Of a stretch of 64,000 nucleotides of DNA, positions 20,518 to 31,702 are shown piece by piece. Positions within the stretch are counted from its first letter, which is position 1, and every line of letters begins with the position of its first letter. Made by a program: the position numbers and the translations under genes. Under the pieces are notes generated by a model. The model was given only the letters and a program-made list of their open reading frames with translations, was not told the origin of the DNA and made no database searches. This stretch comes from Macroventuria anomochaeta (taxonomy: Eukaryota; Ascomycota; Dothideomycetes; Pleosporales; Didymellaceae), in contig NW_022985373.1 of the NCBI RefSeq assembly GCF_010093625.1, positions 620,001 through 684,000 of the forward strand, given 5' to 3'.

Positions 20518-23500
20518 TCACCCATAATTTTCACCACTCCCAGCATACTCGCTTATCCCTGCCCCAAGAACTCCCCTGAGCGTATTCTCGACATCCCTCT
20601 CATCAAACTGCCCCTCCGCATGCTCCGTCCCGCTTCCCTGTGGCCTACCCTGCGGTTGCTGCGGATGCGTCTTCTGTCCTCCACCACCATTCTGCTGCGG
20701 CAGAATATACGGCCTATGCTGTTTCTGCCCATGCTCCGTATACTGATTCGGATGTGGCAGTTTCTGCGTCCAATCGGACGGCGCTGGAAGCGGTCCAACT
20801 CCGACCGATAGTTGACCCGGTCTACCAGTCGCAGCAGCAACAGCGCTGTTGATATTCGCCATATTTTGGCTCAAACCAGCAGCTTTCTCGCGATCGCGCT
20901 TCTTCTGTTGCACCAACGCCCCCTTGACGCCACGGAGGTACTTTACCGCGAGCTCGACGAGTTCTTTCTTCTCGGGCGAGTTTTTGAGCGCTTGCAGCAT
21001 CTCTCTAACCTGCGTCTCGCTCTTAATATGTGGACATGTGCGGCCGTGACCGTAGTGCGCGAGGCCACACAATCCGCAGTGTTCGACGCCCGCAGCCTTC
21101 AACTCGCAAGCCCCACTGGGGTGGGACTTGTGGCATGCAGGGCAGATGCGGTTCGTGTGCGATAAGTTCATCGGTTCGACGGGGGAGCGGATGGGTATGT
21201 TGGCACGGACGAAGGGTTTGACTGAGGGTGTTGCTGTTAGTTTTGGCGATGCTGGTGGTGAGAGCAAGGAGATGACTGTTGGCTCTTTGCCGTCTTTCTG
21301 AGAAGTTGTCTTCTTGATGACTGTGGCTGTTGGTTTTGGTGATGGAATTGAACCCTTACCACTGCTCTTCTTCGGCGGTTTGATGGGACTGCGTTCTACA
21401 GGTGCAGAAGCGGTAGGCTGATGAGGAAGACGAAGCTGATCAGGAAGACGAAGCTGATCAGGAAGACGAAGCTGATCAGGAAGACGAAGCTGATCAGGAA
21501 GACGAAGCTGATCAGGAAAACGAAGCTGATCAGGAAGACGAAGCTGATCAGGAAGACGAAGCTGATCAGGAAGACGAAGCTGATCAGGAAGGCGAAGCTG
21601 ATCTTCGCCTCTTGTTCGGGCTGACGACTGCTGAGCGAGACCGCTGACATGACGCTGTTGAGTGGAGGCTGCGAGCTCTTGCTGCACATCACCTTCTGAT
21701 GGTTCGGGCTCAACCTCGGTGTCTTCATCGGAGTCGACCTGAAAGTCAGTATCGCTTTCGGTGTCAGATCGCTTCTTCTTCTTCTTTTTCTTGTCGATCT
21801 TGACGGGTGACGGAGGTGCGGCCTCTTCATCGCTGTCGACTGCAGCAGCTTGCGCCTTTTCTTGTTCGGTCATGTAGCCGACGTTCTGTGACGCGTCAGT
21901 ATGAGCATTTTTGGCCTTGGGCAGGACACTTACGACTCGAGCGCGCTTGCCTCTGCCCAGGGCATGCGCTCGCACGAGTGCTTCAGCGGCAGCCTGTGCT
22001 TGTCGCTCCTTCAGAATCTTGTCCCACACACCTGGGTCAGGAGCTATCTCCTCCTCAACGATGTCGAGGTTGTCTTGCAGCGAACCTGTGTCATTGGCCC
22101 ATACACGTGCGAAACTGAACTGCGACTCTGCTGAGTCGTCTCCAGCAGCTGCCCGAGTGTTCTCGATCTGGCTGCGGTCGAGCAGCTTCTCAATCGACGC
22201 GTCATCGTAACGGATGTCGTGGTCTGCGGTGTCGTCTTTGAACAGCTCAGCAGCACCATACTTGAGGATAGACTCCACATCGTGCTCTTCGTCCTCGTCA
22301 GCGTCCAACTGCTCGACGACAACGTGGTCAAGCGCCATCTTCTTGCGGCCCATCTGCACAATCTTCTCCTCAACAGAGGCTCGAGTCACGAGCTGGAAGC
22401 AGAGGACCTTGTTCTTCTGACCGATACGATGAGCTCGCGCAATGGCTTGCAGGTCCTGATGCGGATTGAAGTCAGGATCCAGGATGATGACTGTGTCAGC
22501 CGTTGCAAGGTTGATACCGACACCACCTGCGCGGGTTGACAGCAGGAAGGCGAACAAGGGCGAGTCCGGAGCATTGAACTGATCAATACGCTTCTGCTTC
22601 TCGAGTGAGCCCATTGTGCCGTCGAGACGCTGATATGCCATCTGCATGCCGTCCAAAAAGTCCTCGATGATGCTGAGCATATCGAGGAACTGACTGAAGA
22701 TTAACACTCGGTGACCGCGCTCTTTTAGCTTCGGCAGCAAAATTTCAAGCAAGCTGAGCTTGGCAGACGCTTCGACAAGGTTACGATGAGATACGGCGGC
22801 GACGTCGGTGCGCTCCTCGATCTCGCGGCTGTAGACGAAGGGATGACACAGGCACTTGCGCAGCTGCATCAAGATGTTGCTCAGACTGGCGCGCTCCTGC
22901 TGCTTGAGACCCTTGTCCGAGGTGAACAGGGCCTTTAGCAGTTCGGGACTCTTGGACAAGATCGATTTGTATACTTGCTTCTGCAAGTGGCTCATGGAGA
23001 TGGGCAGAATGATTTGACTGAGGGGCGGAAGGAAGGTCAGGACTTGAGCCTTTGTACGGCGGAGGATGAATGGTCGAATCATGTCATGAAGCTCTTTGAT
23101 GTTTTCAGACGTCATCTCGGCGTACTTCTCCTCGAGCTCTGCAGCGTTAATAGTCTCGTCCAGGAACTGCAGCAGGTTGAAGAGCTCTCTAGCGTTGTTC
23201 TGCAGAGGGGTACCAGTCATTAGCAGCCTGAACGGTGCCTTGACGCCTGAGAGGGCGGTGTACAGCTGACTCTTGTCATTCTTGAGGCGCTGACCTTCGT
23301 CGGTGATCAGACCGGCCCAGTTGACGCCTCGCAAGAATCGTCGACAGCTGTCATCGGAAGCAGCTTCATAGGAAGTCACCACAACGTGGCATCTCAGATC
23401 TTTGGTGCCTTCGGGATACATCTCGTACTTGTACGCCATCTCACGAGCTTGTGAAGATCCGAAGTACGCCACCACACGCAACGACGGAGCCCACTGCTTG

Positions 23501-26133
23501 ATCTCACGTCGCCAATTGGCGCATGTTGAGTTGGGCACCACAATCAGGAAGGGGAAGCAGTTGTGTTCCTGAACGAGTGTCGCCATGAAGCCAATGACCT
23601 GAATGGTCTTGCCAAGACCCATCTCGTCGGCGAGGATACCATTCTTCTGGTTGTACCATTGGTAGTATAACCAATTCAGACCCTTCATCTGATACTTCAT
23701 CAATTCACCGCCGACAAGGTTCTCCGGCTGAGCTTGCCTCTCCAGCTTGGCGAATGGAGTGTTGCGGGCTTTTTCCAGGCGAGCTTTGAGTGGGCCTTGC
23801 TTTGGAACCTTGACATAACGGCCAGCGACCCAGTCATTATACGCAGTCACAAAGTCGAGCCATCTGTCACCATCTTCCGATGTCGGCACCTTGTCCCACA
23901 CTGCGTCTTCGTAGCCGAGACCCTTGTACTTGATGAGTGCCTTGTCGACTTCTTTGATACGCGCTTTATCGATCTCCTCGGAGCGGATCTCGACATAGCT
24001 GGTGAACTTGATATCAAGGACGATATCAATGCGGAGGTACTCCTCGGGGATGGCGTCCTCGGTCCGCATCTTTGGCCCATCCTCCTTCTTGAAGAAGGCC
24101 CTTCGCATGGCAGACGCACTGACGCCCCATGTCCAAGCACCAGAAAACCATGCTGCGTGGAAGTACGACTGCTTCTCCCACTTGATGAGATATTGCTTGT
24201 CGTCTTCATTTACGAGCTCACAAGGCGTACCAGGCTGGTAGGTTTCCACATCGGACGGACGCCAGGCGACAAGACCCCCGATTTTCCTATCATCGGTGTC
24301 GTCGCATTCTTTGCACATCCACTTGTTCGAGTACTCGCGGAAGCGCTCGTCAGCCATTTCCTCGTCATAGCGGTTGACGTCCATGGCGTACTGCGACAAG
24401 GGTGGTAAATGGTGGTAGTGCCATGCTCGCGAGCACTTGGTGCAGCGGAAGAGCACGTTGTGTGGGTTGTTGATAAGTTTGGAAGGTACGTCAGTGATTG
24501 GATCGTCGCCGCCATTCTCTTCTCGCTCCTTCATCTCTTGCTGAGTAGTCTTGCGATGCCTGAAAGGTCTGCAGGAATCGCCGTTCTTGCCACAGTCCTG
24601 ACATCTGGCCAAATTGGGCGCAAAGCGGTCCCTCTTCCGGTAGACGTTGACACATCGCTTGCACTGCAGGACGAACCGCTCATCGCCGACTTTAGTGACG
24701 AGATGCTCACGAGTGCTTCGAGTGCCCAAGCAGTTTTTGTGATATGCGAGTGAACATCCTTGGCAGTAGATGAGGGGAGCGACGTTCGGCCCATCATAGC
24801 ACACTTCGCAGCCTTCAACGTGACGGGAGCGGAACAAGTCGCTTCGAGGTAATGTCTCGAAGACCTCCCGGACTGCCTTGGCCTGCGGCACGGAGGTCCT
24901 TGCTGTAGAGTCTGAGCGATAGATGTCGTTCTCGCCCGCCTCCTCCATGTTGTTCGTGGCGCGTGTAGATCGCTCGGACTGACGAGCACCGATGCGCTGG
25001 GCCTTCTCAGGCCTGAATGCACGGAGACCTTGCCTCTTGCGTTTGTGGCCAGGTAGGATATCTGAACGAATGATGTTGTCCGAGTTGCTGGTGTCTTTCT
25101 CGTCATCCTCGCTCTCTTCATCATCGGTGGCTTGAACAGGTACCGGCTGTCTGGTAGAACGACGCGTAGGTTCCAACGCCCTCGTCTTCCTCCCTCTGCG
25201 CTTCCTGCCCGTATCCTCGCTGTCTTCGTCACTGCTTGTGAGCTCGTTGGGGTCGCTGAGGCGTGACCGACTCCTTGATTCGCGCCCACTGTTCCTCGCG
25301 CCCCTGGCCAGCTCGCTCACCCGCCCATTGCGGAGCCTTCGGCTGGGTGCGAGCTCGTCTTCGTCGATGTCGTCTTCCTCCGAGGAAGAGATACCAATCG
25401 TGGTGATATCCACGAAATCGTCGTTGTTCGCGCTTGAGGTCTTGCCGCGGAGCCTCATGTCGTCAGAGCTAGGAGAAGATGCATCGTCGTATTGCTGGTG
25501 GTTGTTGAGTGCTGCTGGGCCACCTGGAAGCTCGAGAAGTTCTTCAAAGTTGATCTATGGCGCAATGAGAAACGTTCAACGGGAGGGTCGTGGCTGAGAG
25601 TTGGAGGGTTGGAGCTTGGCGGGTATGGTGTAGACGACCCCAAAGCCGCGGACAGAGTGTTCGCTCCTTTACCTCCTCGCGGAAAGCTCACTCACCACTT
25701 CCCTCAATCACCGGGTTGCAGCCATCTCACTTACCTCTCTAGTCCCACCTCCCACAAGCTTGACCTCATACGCGATGTCACCCCGCGTCGAACACTCGCG
25801 CACGATACTTTCCACCTCATCTTGTGGCTCGTAGTAGATGTATTCGCTCTTGTTCCGTACAGGCTTTGGTCGAATCTGGAGTAGTCTCCTAGCCTTTGGC
25901 AGCGGTTTGGCATTGATAACATCTTCGCCGAAACTGGAGTCGGACAGGAAGCTCTCCACAGCGATCGAGGCGCGTTTTCTGGGCGGCGAGCGTCGTGCAG
26001 GCGACCTTTGTGGCGTTGAGCGGCGCGAGACGGGGGTGGCACTTGTAGACGTGCGGCTGTTCGCGCCGGATCTCGTCGTGCCTGCTTTTCGAAAAGCTGC
26101 CATGAGCTGGGTAGTATCGTCGTCTGGGCCCAT
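20518..26133 (-). CDS. CHD/Mit1-type SNF2 chromatin remodeller
   Basis: Exon 1 is 26133-25735 and exon 2 is 25554-20518, with a 180-nt intron (GTAAGT...ATAG) joining GGGTRE to INFEELLELPGG. The product is 1811 aa. Order of parts: a Ser/Arg-rich N terminus; a PHD-type zinc region near residue 380 (CEVCYDG, YCQGCSLAYHKNCLG) and a second Cys cluster (CQDCGKNGDSC, CTKCSRAWHYHHL); a chromo-like segment (YLIKWEKQSYFHAAWF); the SNF2 ATPase (ADEMGLGKTIQV, TDEGQ in place of DEAH, LMTGTPLQN); the helicase C lobe (LDPDFNPHQDLQAIARAHRIG); a low-complexity linker with a hexapeptide repeat; and a C-terminal zinc region (CPACHKSHPSGAC, CGLCGLAHYGHGRTC). This architecture matches fission yeast Mit1 of the SHREC silencing complex. 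A heterochromatin role is inferred. A 48-nt in-frame segment (21933-21886) looks like an intron. Confidence 0.9.
21421..21600 (-). repeat. 18-bp in-frame minisatellite in the remodeller (DQLRLP x10)
   Basis: About ten copies of an 18-bp unit encode DQLRLP hexapeptides, one of them DQLRFP, in the linker between the helicase and the C-terminal zinc region. Nucleotide identity between copies is nearly complete. The unit length keeps the frame, so copy-number change would only lengthen or shorten the linker. Confidence 0.95.
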
Positions 26134-26533
26134 TTTGGCGACTCGGAAACGGGATGCGACGCGTGCTCGAGGATATGTCCGGGTATCGCAAGCTTATGAA
26201 CTGAGGGGTGGTTTGCAACTGCCAAAGAAGGTAAAAATGTATGGTCCTGTGTTTTACATAGCCGAGATAACGTTGCATTAAGTCGCGTTGCGAGTCCGGC
26301 CGACTTGGAAGAGGGCAATGACGCAACGGTCGCGTGTGTGAAGTTGACTTGATCGTCGTCGGATGTTGGTTGCGGCGGTACACGTTGACGCGTGATGGCG
26401 CGAATGCAACCAGTACGGCGGGCCATTCATCACCAAAAGTTGGCGAAACTTCAGACGAATGTGAATGCAAGTCCCTGTCGCAAACCAGGGCAAATACTGC
26501 CCAAACCCCTGCTGTCTCCAAAAAATTTCCTCA
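26134..26533. promoter_or_regulatory. Shared divergent promoter region
   Basis: A 400-bp region separates the start codons of the minus-strand remodeller (26133) and the plus-strand methyltransferase (26534), so both promoters must lie here. No TATA box is obvious next to either gene; both would be typical TATA-less housekeeping promoters. The open frames seen across it on either strand have no recognisable product. Confidence 0.55.
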
Positions 26534-28285
26534 ATGCCGTACCCTTTTATGCTGAGTAGTGCGCTGCTACGAACCCAACGAACTGCCCTCCCCCGCACAT
26601 TCTGCCGCTACAAGTCCATCACCGCGGCCATCGAGAAGGGCAGAGGCAGTGGCCCAGACCGCTTCTCAGGACCACGGTCGAGCAGTCGCACGCGCGTAAG
26701 CTTTCACGATGAGCACGTGACGTCTTCGCGCGGGGAGCGGGCAGAAGGAGGCAGGTCACGCCCGTCACGCAGCAAGTCTTCGATAGGAGCACGGCGCAGA
26801 AGATGGGAGGATGAAGGTGTTGCGCCTAGACGGAAAGAGCTGCGGAAAAGCGGTGGAAGGTCGGATGAATCTGCTGTTGATGGTCGCATGAGGGGGCAGG
26901 ATAGCGAGAGGCCTTGGTATGAGCGGTCACCTGGCACAGACAGGCCTAGACGGTTTGAGGACAGACAAGAGCGACCAGGAGGCCGGGATACAGGGAGCGA
27001 GCGAAGAGAAGCGCCTCGACGCGGCCGTGAAGACTTCGAGAAAGGCGACAGACCGCAACGCAGGACAGAAAGGACACTCGACCGCAGTGACCGATCGGAC
27101 GACCGCCGGCCCACAAGAGGCTTCGACCGTGACGACCGACGCTCCCCCCGCAACGACCGCGACTCCAGAACGTCACAGTCAGACCGCGCAGAACGGCCCG
27201 ACCGTTTCTCCCGCGACTCCGCGCGGGAAAATCGCTCCTCGATCCCCTCACGTGCCTCCCCCCGCGAGCGCGCCCCCGACTCCCTCCCCTACACCACCGC
27301 CGCCAGCGAATTCATCTACGGCTACGCCTCCGTGCTCGCCGCCATCCGCGCCAACCGCCGGCAATTCTACAAACTCTACGTCAACAGCCGGGGCCTGAAC
27401 CGGGACATCCTCCTCGCGCGCGCCAAAGCCTCGAATCTGCGCCAGATAACACGCGAAGTAGGGGACCAATATGACCGCGCTTTCGACAAAGCATCCTCCG
27501 GCCGCCCACACAACGGCTTCGTCCTCGAAGCCTCGCCGCTGCCTGTCCCACCCATCGCCGAACTGAAAGAGTGCTCGCGGGAAGAGGGCAAGTTCGACGT
27601 CGTACTCGGCCATCAGACCAAAGAAGAAGTCGCCGTAAATGGCTCCCGCACCTCCTACGCCTACAAATCCTCGTCGTGGCGCTACCCACTGATCCTCTAC
27701 CTCGACGGCGTACTAGACGAAGGAAATCTCGGCGCCATCGCACGGAGCGCCTACTTTCTCGGCGTTGAGGCTATTGTTACACCGACGAGACAGAGTGCAC
27801 CGTGGAGCCATATCGCGGTCAAAGCGAGTGCCGGGGCCGCGGAGGCGATTCCTATTTTCAAGGTTGCGGAGCCGAGTGAGTTTTTGGGCAAGGCGAGCAG
27901 GAATGGGTGGCGATGCTATGCAGCCGATGCGATACCGACAGCGAAGGGCGCGGAGAAGGGCGCGGAGAAGGGCGCGGAGAAGGACGCAGAAGCTGGGAAC
28001 ACGTCTGACATCGTCTACACTCTGGCAAGGTCTTCAAAACGGTTGACGGAGCACAGTCCGGTTGCGGAGCATCCTACGATATTGATGATGGGCGCTGAAG
28101 GCACAGGGCTCAAGTCCAGCTTGCTCAACATTGCGCATTACAAGGTCGGCATCAAGCACGGACGGGAGGTTGACGAAGTTGGCGTGGACAGTCTTAACGT
28201 GAGTGTGGCGGCGAGCTTGCTGTGTCACGACATGTTGAAGCGCAACAAGGTTGTTGAGCGGGACCCTGAGAATGTTGTCTTTTAG
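26534..28285 (+). CDS. MRM1: Mitochondrial rRNA 2'-O-ribose methyltransferase (SpoU/MRM1 type)
   Basis: A single-exon gene of 583 aa (an in-frame ATG at 26549 is an alternative start). The N terminus is an Arg/Ser-rich mitochondrial presequence (LLRTQRTALPRTFCRYKS). About 200 residues of Arg/Asp/Ser/Gly-rich low complexity follow, then the substrate-binding part (FIYGYASVLAAIRANRRQFY) and the C-terminal SPOUT knot with its three motifs: NLGAIARSAYFLGVEAIV, ILMMGAEGTGL and VDSLNVSVAASLLCHDML. Yeast Mrm1 methylates a conserved G of the large mitochondrial rRNA using SAM; orthology is inferred from the motifs and presequence. The charged insert is much longer than in yeast. A 12-bp tandem repeat near 27950 encodes KGAE repeats. 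Confidence 0.88.
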   Translation: MPYPFMLSSALLRTQRTALPRTFCRYKSITAAIEKGRGSGPDRFSGPRSSSRTRVSFHDEHVTSSRGERAEGGRSRPSRSKSSIGARRRRWEDEGVAPRRKELRKSGGRSDESAVDGRMRGQDSERPWYERSPGTDRPRRFEDRQERPGGRDTGSERREAPRRGREDFEKGDRPQRRTERTLDRSDRSDDRRPTRGFDRDDRRSPRNDRDSRTSQSDRAERPDRFSRDSARENRSSIPSRASPRERAPDSLPYTTAASEFIYGYASVLAAIRANRRQFYKLYVNSRGLNRDILLARAKASNLRQITREVGDQYDRAFDKASSGRPHNGFVLEASPLPVPPIAELKECSREEGKFDVVLGHQTKEEVAVNGSRTSYAYKSSSWRYPLILYLDGVLDEGNLGAIARSAYFLGVEAIVTPTRQSAPWSHIAVKASAGAAEAIPIFKVAEPSEFLGKASRNGWRCYAADAIPTAKGAEKGAEKGAEKDAEAGNTSDIVYTLARSSKRLTEHSPVAEHPTILMMGAEGTGLKSSLLNIAHYKVGIKHGREVDEVGVDSLNVSVAASLLCHDMLKRNKVVERDPENVVF

Positions 28286-29576
28286 ATGGCCAGCGAAGAT
28301 GTTGTATGATAGAGTGTTCAACTTGCGAGCCCTCAGCCCGGGCAAGCATTGAGCGGACGAGAACCCATCAAGCGCAATCCAGTGAGTATATAACCCCACT
28401 CGAGCCCCCAGCTCTTCTCTTCCTCTTTCCCTTGCTCGTCTTTTTGTTTGAATTAAAGCAGACTTTGCCGGTTGTGCAACGGTGTAGGTACCACTTCTCC
28501 CTTCTACTTCCACTCACGTCTTCACAAAATTGTCCATCCATATTCTGAAAACTTGAGCTGCTTTCCGTTAAACAAAAACCGAGGGTGAAGGTGACGATGT
28601 CTTGTTGTGGCGCCAAAAGCTGCACCCAGCAAGAGATTTGTTCGAGCTGCGGCTTCCGACAAAGAAAATACAGAGGGAGTTCGTGTCCACGTTGCAAAAA
28701 CTATTCCTCCATGACTTGTGAAAGTATCTATAAGAGAGTCGTCCGCTCTGCTGCTTCTCGTCAAGAATCTATCCAATCACTTCCGAGATCATCATGCAGG
28801 CCGCTCATGTGCCGGCCTTCAGGGCTCTTTTAATAAATGGAAACGGGTTAATATTGGTCGAGACTGTCTGATTTGACCTGTGTAGCCAAAGATGGAGACT
28901 GAAAAGTGTATATAGACTCTTCATCTATGCGTTTTGCAATCCACCACGGCGCCGTTCCTATCTTTTGAACATTCACATGTGCCTGCTTTGCTGAAGACAA
29001 ATACCCTTCACCATCTTCACGTGCGGGGATCCCTGCTGTCATGGCAGCTTGTGTACATAGCAGCATCCAACGTTACTGGCACTGAACGAGCTTTATGGGC
29101 CATTGCAAACGGGCAGCAAAAATGTATGGGGTTGTTTTGTGAGGCTGCAGTTGTGGAGATTGAGTTTGTTCCTAACACCGTATCGATTGACCGAACATGA
29201 CGTCAATTGCCTAATTTTGTAAGCTCCCCAACCTTTGGAAGTGACCGTCCAGAACAATACAGACAACGCAAACAGTAGCAAACAGTCTTCCCATCGTGAA
29301 GTGCTCGGTCCGCTTTGTCCCGAACCGTTTGGTGCCTGGTGTACGCACCATTCGTGGGCGTGAGATTATCCGCACATTATCCCCGCAACTATACGCAATG
29401 CGGTTGGTAGTTCACTCCACATGGGGAACAATGTCCCCATACCCCAGATATCCAGGTGGGTCGGTGAAGAGGTGAGCGAGATCATCACAAAGATCGGATT
29501 CGTATATAATCTTGGCATGCAGGCGGCTCAACTGCTTATTGCCTGTTAAGCTTCGCCCCCGGACAACCGTCTCAAG
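28286..29576. other. Intergenic region
   Basis: No secure gene. A TATATAA box at about 28386 is followed by CT-rich sequence, and a short Cys-rich open frame lies at 28597-28833 (listed separately). TATATAAT near 29503, 75 bp before the lyase ATG, is the probable promoter of that gene. Confidence 0.55.
28597..28833 (+). CDS. Possible small Cys-rich protein (78 aa), zinc-ribbon-like spacing
   Basis: An ATG at 28597 opens 78 codons with ten cysteines, including MSCCGAKSC and the pair CSSCGF...CPRCKN, a CxxC-x12-CxxC spacing like a small zinc ribbon. No signal peptide is seen. No homologue was recognised and there is no other support, so it may be chance in a gene-poor gap. Confidence 0.25.
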   Translation: MSCCGAKSCTQQEICSSCGFRQRKYRGSSCPRCKNYSSMTCESIYKRVVRSAASRQESIQSLPRSSCRPLMCRPSGLF

Positions 29577-31702
29577 ATGCGCTTCGACATCCTGTTGCTC
29601 CTTCTCACCTCGTTGAAACTTGTCTCCGCGCGACTCACCGCCAACGAGACCTCGGCGTACCTGCAACTCGAAAATGACAGGTTTTTCGTCTCAGTGAACA
29701 AGACAACCGGTGGTATCGACACCCTAGTCCTCGATGGACAAGACTTGCTTGGCTCTGCAGCCTACATTCCATATTCGCCTGGAGGCTCTTCGGGTAATGG
29801 GAGGTATGGTGTGGGCCCATATCTTGACTGCTACTGTATCCCAGCCACCGGCCCATCAAGCACTGGATCGGGCTCATACACACCTGGTTCGATCGATCCC
29901 ACGTACCAACTCTTCCGGGGTGTCGATACTCATAATGTCTCCTATGGTGGTGTTTTGATGAGTGAAGTGTATCCACCTACCGGCCAGGTTCTGCAACAAT
30001 ACTGGTTTCTCCGTGACGGGGAGACTGGCTTGCATACATTCAGTCGCATCGCATATCACAATTCTACCACGCCCTTCCTGCGCAACTTGCAGGAATTTAG
30101 AACACTCTTCCGGCCCAGCACAGAGCTCTGGACCGATCTCATCACTAACGAAGATCTTGCCTCGCCTATGCCGATCCCCAACCCTGCCACTGGCAACCTA
30201 ACGAACGCGACTACCGTTCAGGATGCGACTTGGTACATCGGCAATCGTACAGATGATCCGTATGTGGATGCATTCGCGGATTACTTCACCAAATACACAT
30301 TCGCTGCAGAGTGGCGCGACCTGACCGCTCATGGCCTGTTTGCAGACGGCTCGCAAAGCAAAGACAACTCCACTTTCGGCGCCTGGCTAGTGATGAACAC
30401 CAAAGACACGTACTATGGCGGGCCTACTCACTCAGACCTGGTGGTGGACGGCATCATCTATAATTACATGGTCTCGAATCATCACGGTGCGGGCACGCCC
30501 AACATAACCGACGGCTTCGATCGAACGTTCGGACCCCAGTACTACCACTTCAACAAGGGGCCCGCTGGTAGTTCGTGGAAAACGCTATATGATGAAGCCG
30601 TCCAGTATGCATCTTCGTCTTGGAACGCCGACTTCTACGACACCATCGCAGAACATATTCCAAACTACGTGCCTACGTCGCAGCGAGGAGCGTGGAAGGC
30701 CAAGGTCCAGCTGCCCGAAGGCGCGAAGAATGCAATTGCAGTGCTCTCCCAGAACGGTGTAGATTATCAGGACAACGTGATCGACCCGTTGACTTACCAA
30801 TACTGGGCTGACATCGACAGCAACGGCACAGTAGAAATCGATCGCGTGGCAGTGGGCACGTACCGGGTGACAGTGTACGCTGACGGCATTTTCGGCGACT
30901 TCATAGAGGATGATATAGTCATCAAAGCCGGACAGACGACAAACTACGGCACACTGTCATGGGAGGCGGAGTCCGCAGGAACCGAGCTCTGGCGCATCGG
31001 TGCCCCAGACAAGTCAGGTGGAGAGTGGCGCCACGGAGGAGTACCTTCCAACACTTCGCTTCATCCTCCGGAATACCGCATTTACTGGGGCGCATACGAC
31101 TACCTTTCCGACTTCCCGGATGGCGTGAGTTTTCAAGTCGGCAAAAGTGATACATACAAGGACTTCAACTACGTGCATTGGTCCGTGTTTGGTGGATATG
31201 CAAACTCAAGGAGGCCACAACAGGTCGCAGGGCATGGCGAGATCAACAACTGGACCATTACGTTCGATGTCAATCAGCATGATTTGGCACACAAGAAGGA
31301 TGCAACATTCACGATTCAGTTGGCGGGGGCTAAGACGGCCGCTGGCAATACCGACACGTTCAATGTTACACAACCTTGGAACAACGTACCGTATGTCGTT
31401 GTGGTAAATGGGCACGAATTGGAGCCATGGATTATCCCGTGAGTTGATATCATGCTTCAGACTGAGAGGCACGATGCTAATGTCTTTGAAGCTACAACCA
31501 GTCTTCTTCGTGCGCTACCCGAAGCGCCGTCACTTGTTACACATTGAGGCACAAGTTCCTGTTCCCAACAAGCTATCTAAGCAGCAACATCACTAACCAG
31601 TTCGTGTTGAGCCTTCCGTATAACGCTACGGACTACGAGAGTGCGCTGTTGCCGAGGAGTATCTATGTACAGTATGACGCCCTGAGGTTGGAAGTCAAGT
31701 AA
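29577..31702 (+). CDS. Rhamnogalacturonan endolyase, polysaccharide lyase family 4, secreted
   Basis: Exons 29577-31438 and 31492-31702 are joined by a 53-nt intron (GTGAGT, branch GCTAAT, AAG) linking WIIP to YNQSSSCATRSA. The 690-aa product has a signal peptide (MRFDILLLLLTSLKLVSA) and the three-domain layout of PL4: an N-terminal beta-sandwich catalytic domain (ENDRFFVSVNKTTGGI, GPYLDCYCIP, YWFLRDGETGLHTFSR), a middle fibronectin-like domain (GTYRVTVYADGIFGDF) and a C-terminal CBM-like domain (LWRIGAPDKSGGEW, INNWTITFDVNQ, PRSIYVQYDALRLEV). It cleaves the rhamnogalacturonan I backbone of pectin by beta-elimination. Many N-glycosylation sites fit secretion. TATATAAT about 75 bp upstream is the likely TATA box. 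Confidence 0.93.

Noticed and set aside
23734..24408. 224-codon plus-strand frame
   Set aside because: Antisense shadow of the remodeller exon.
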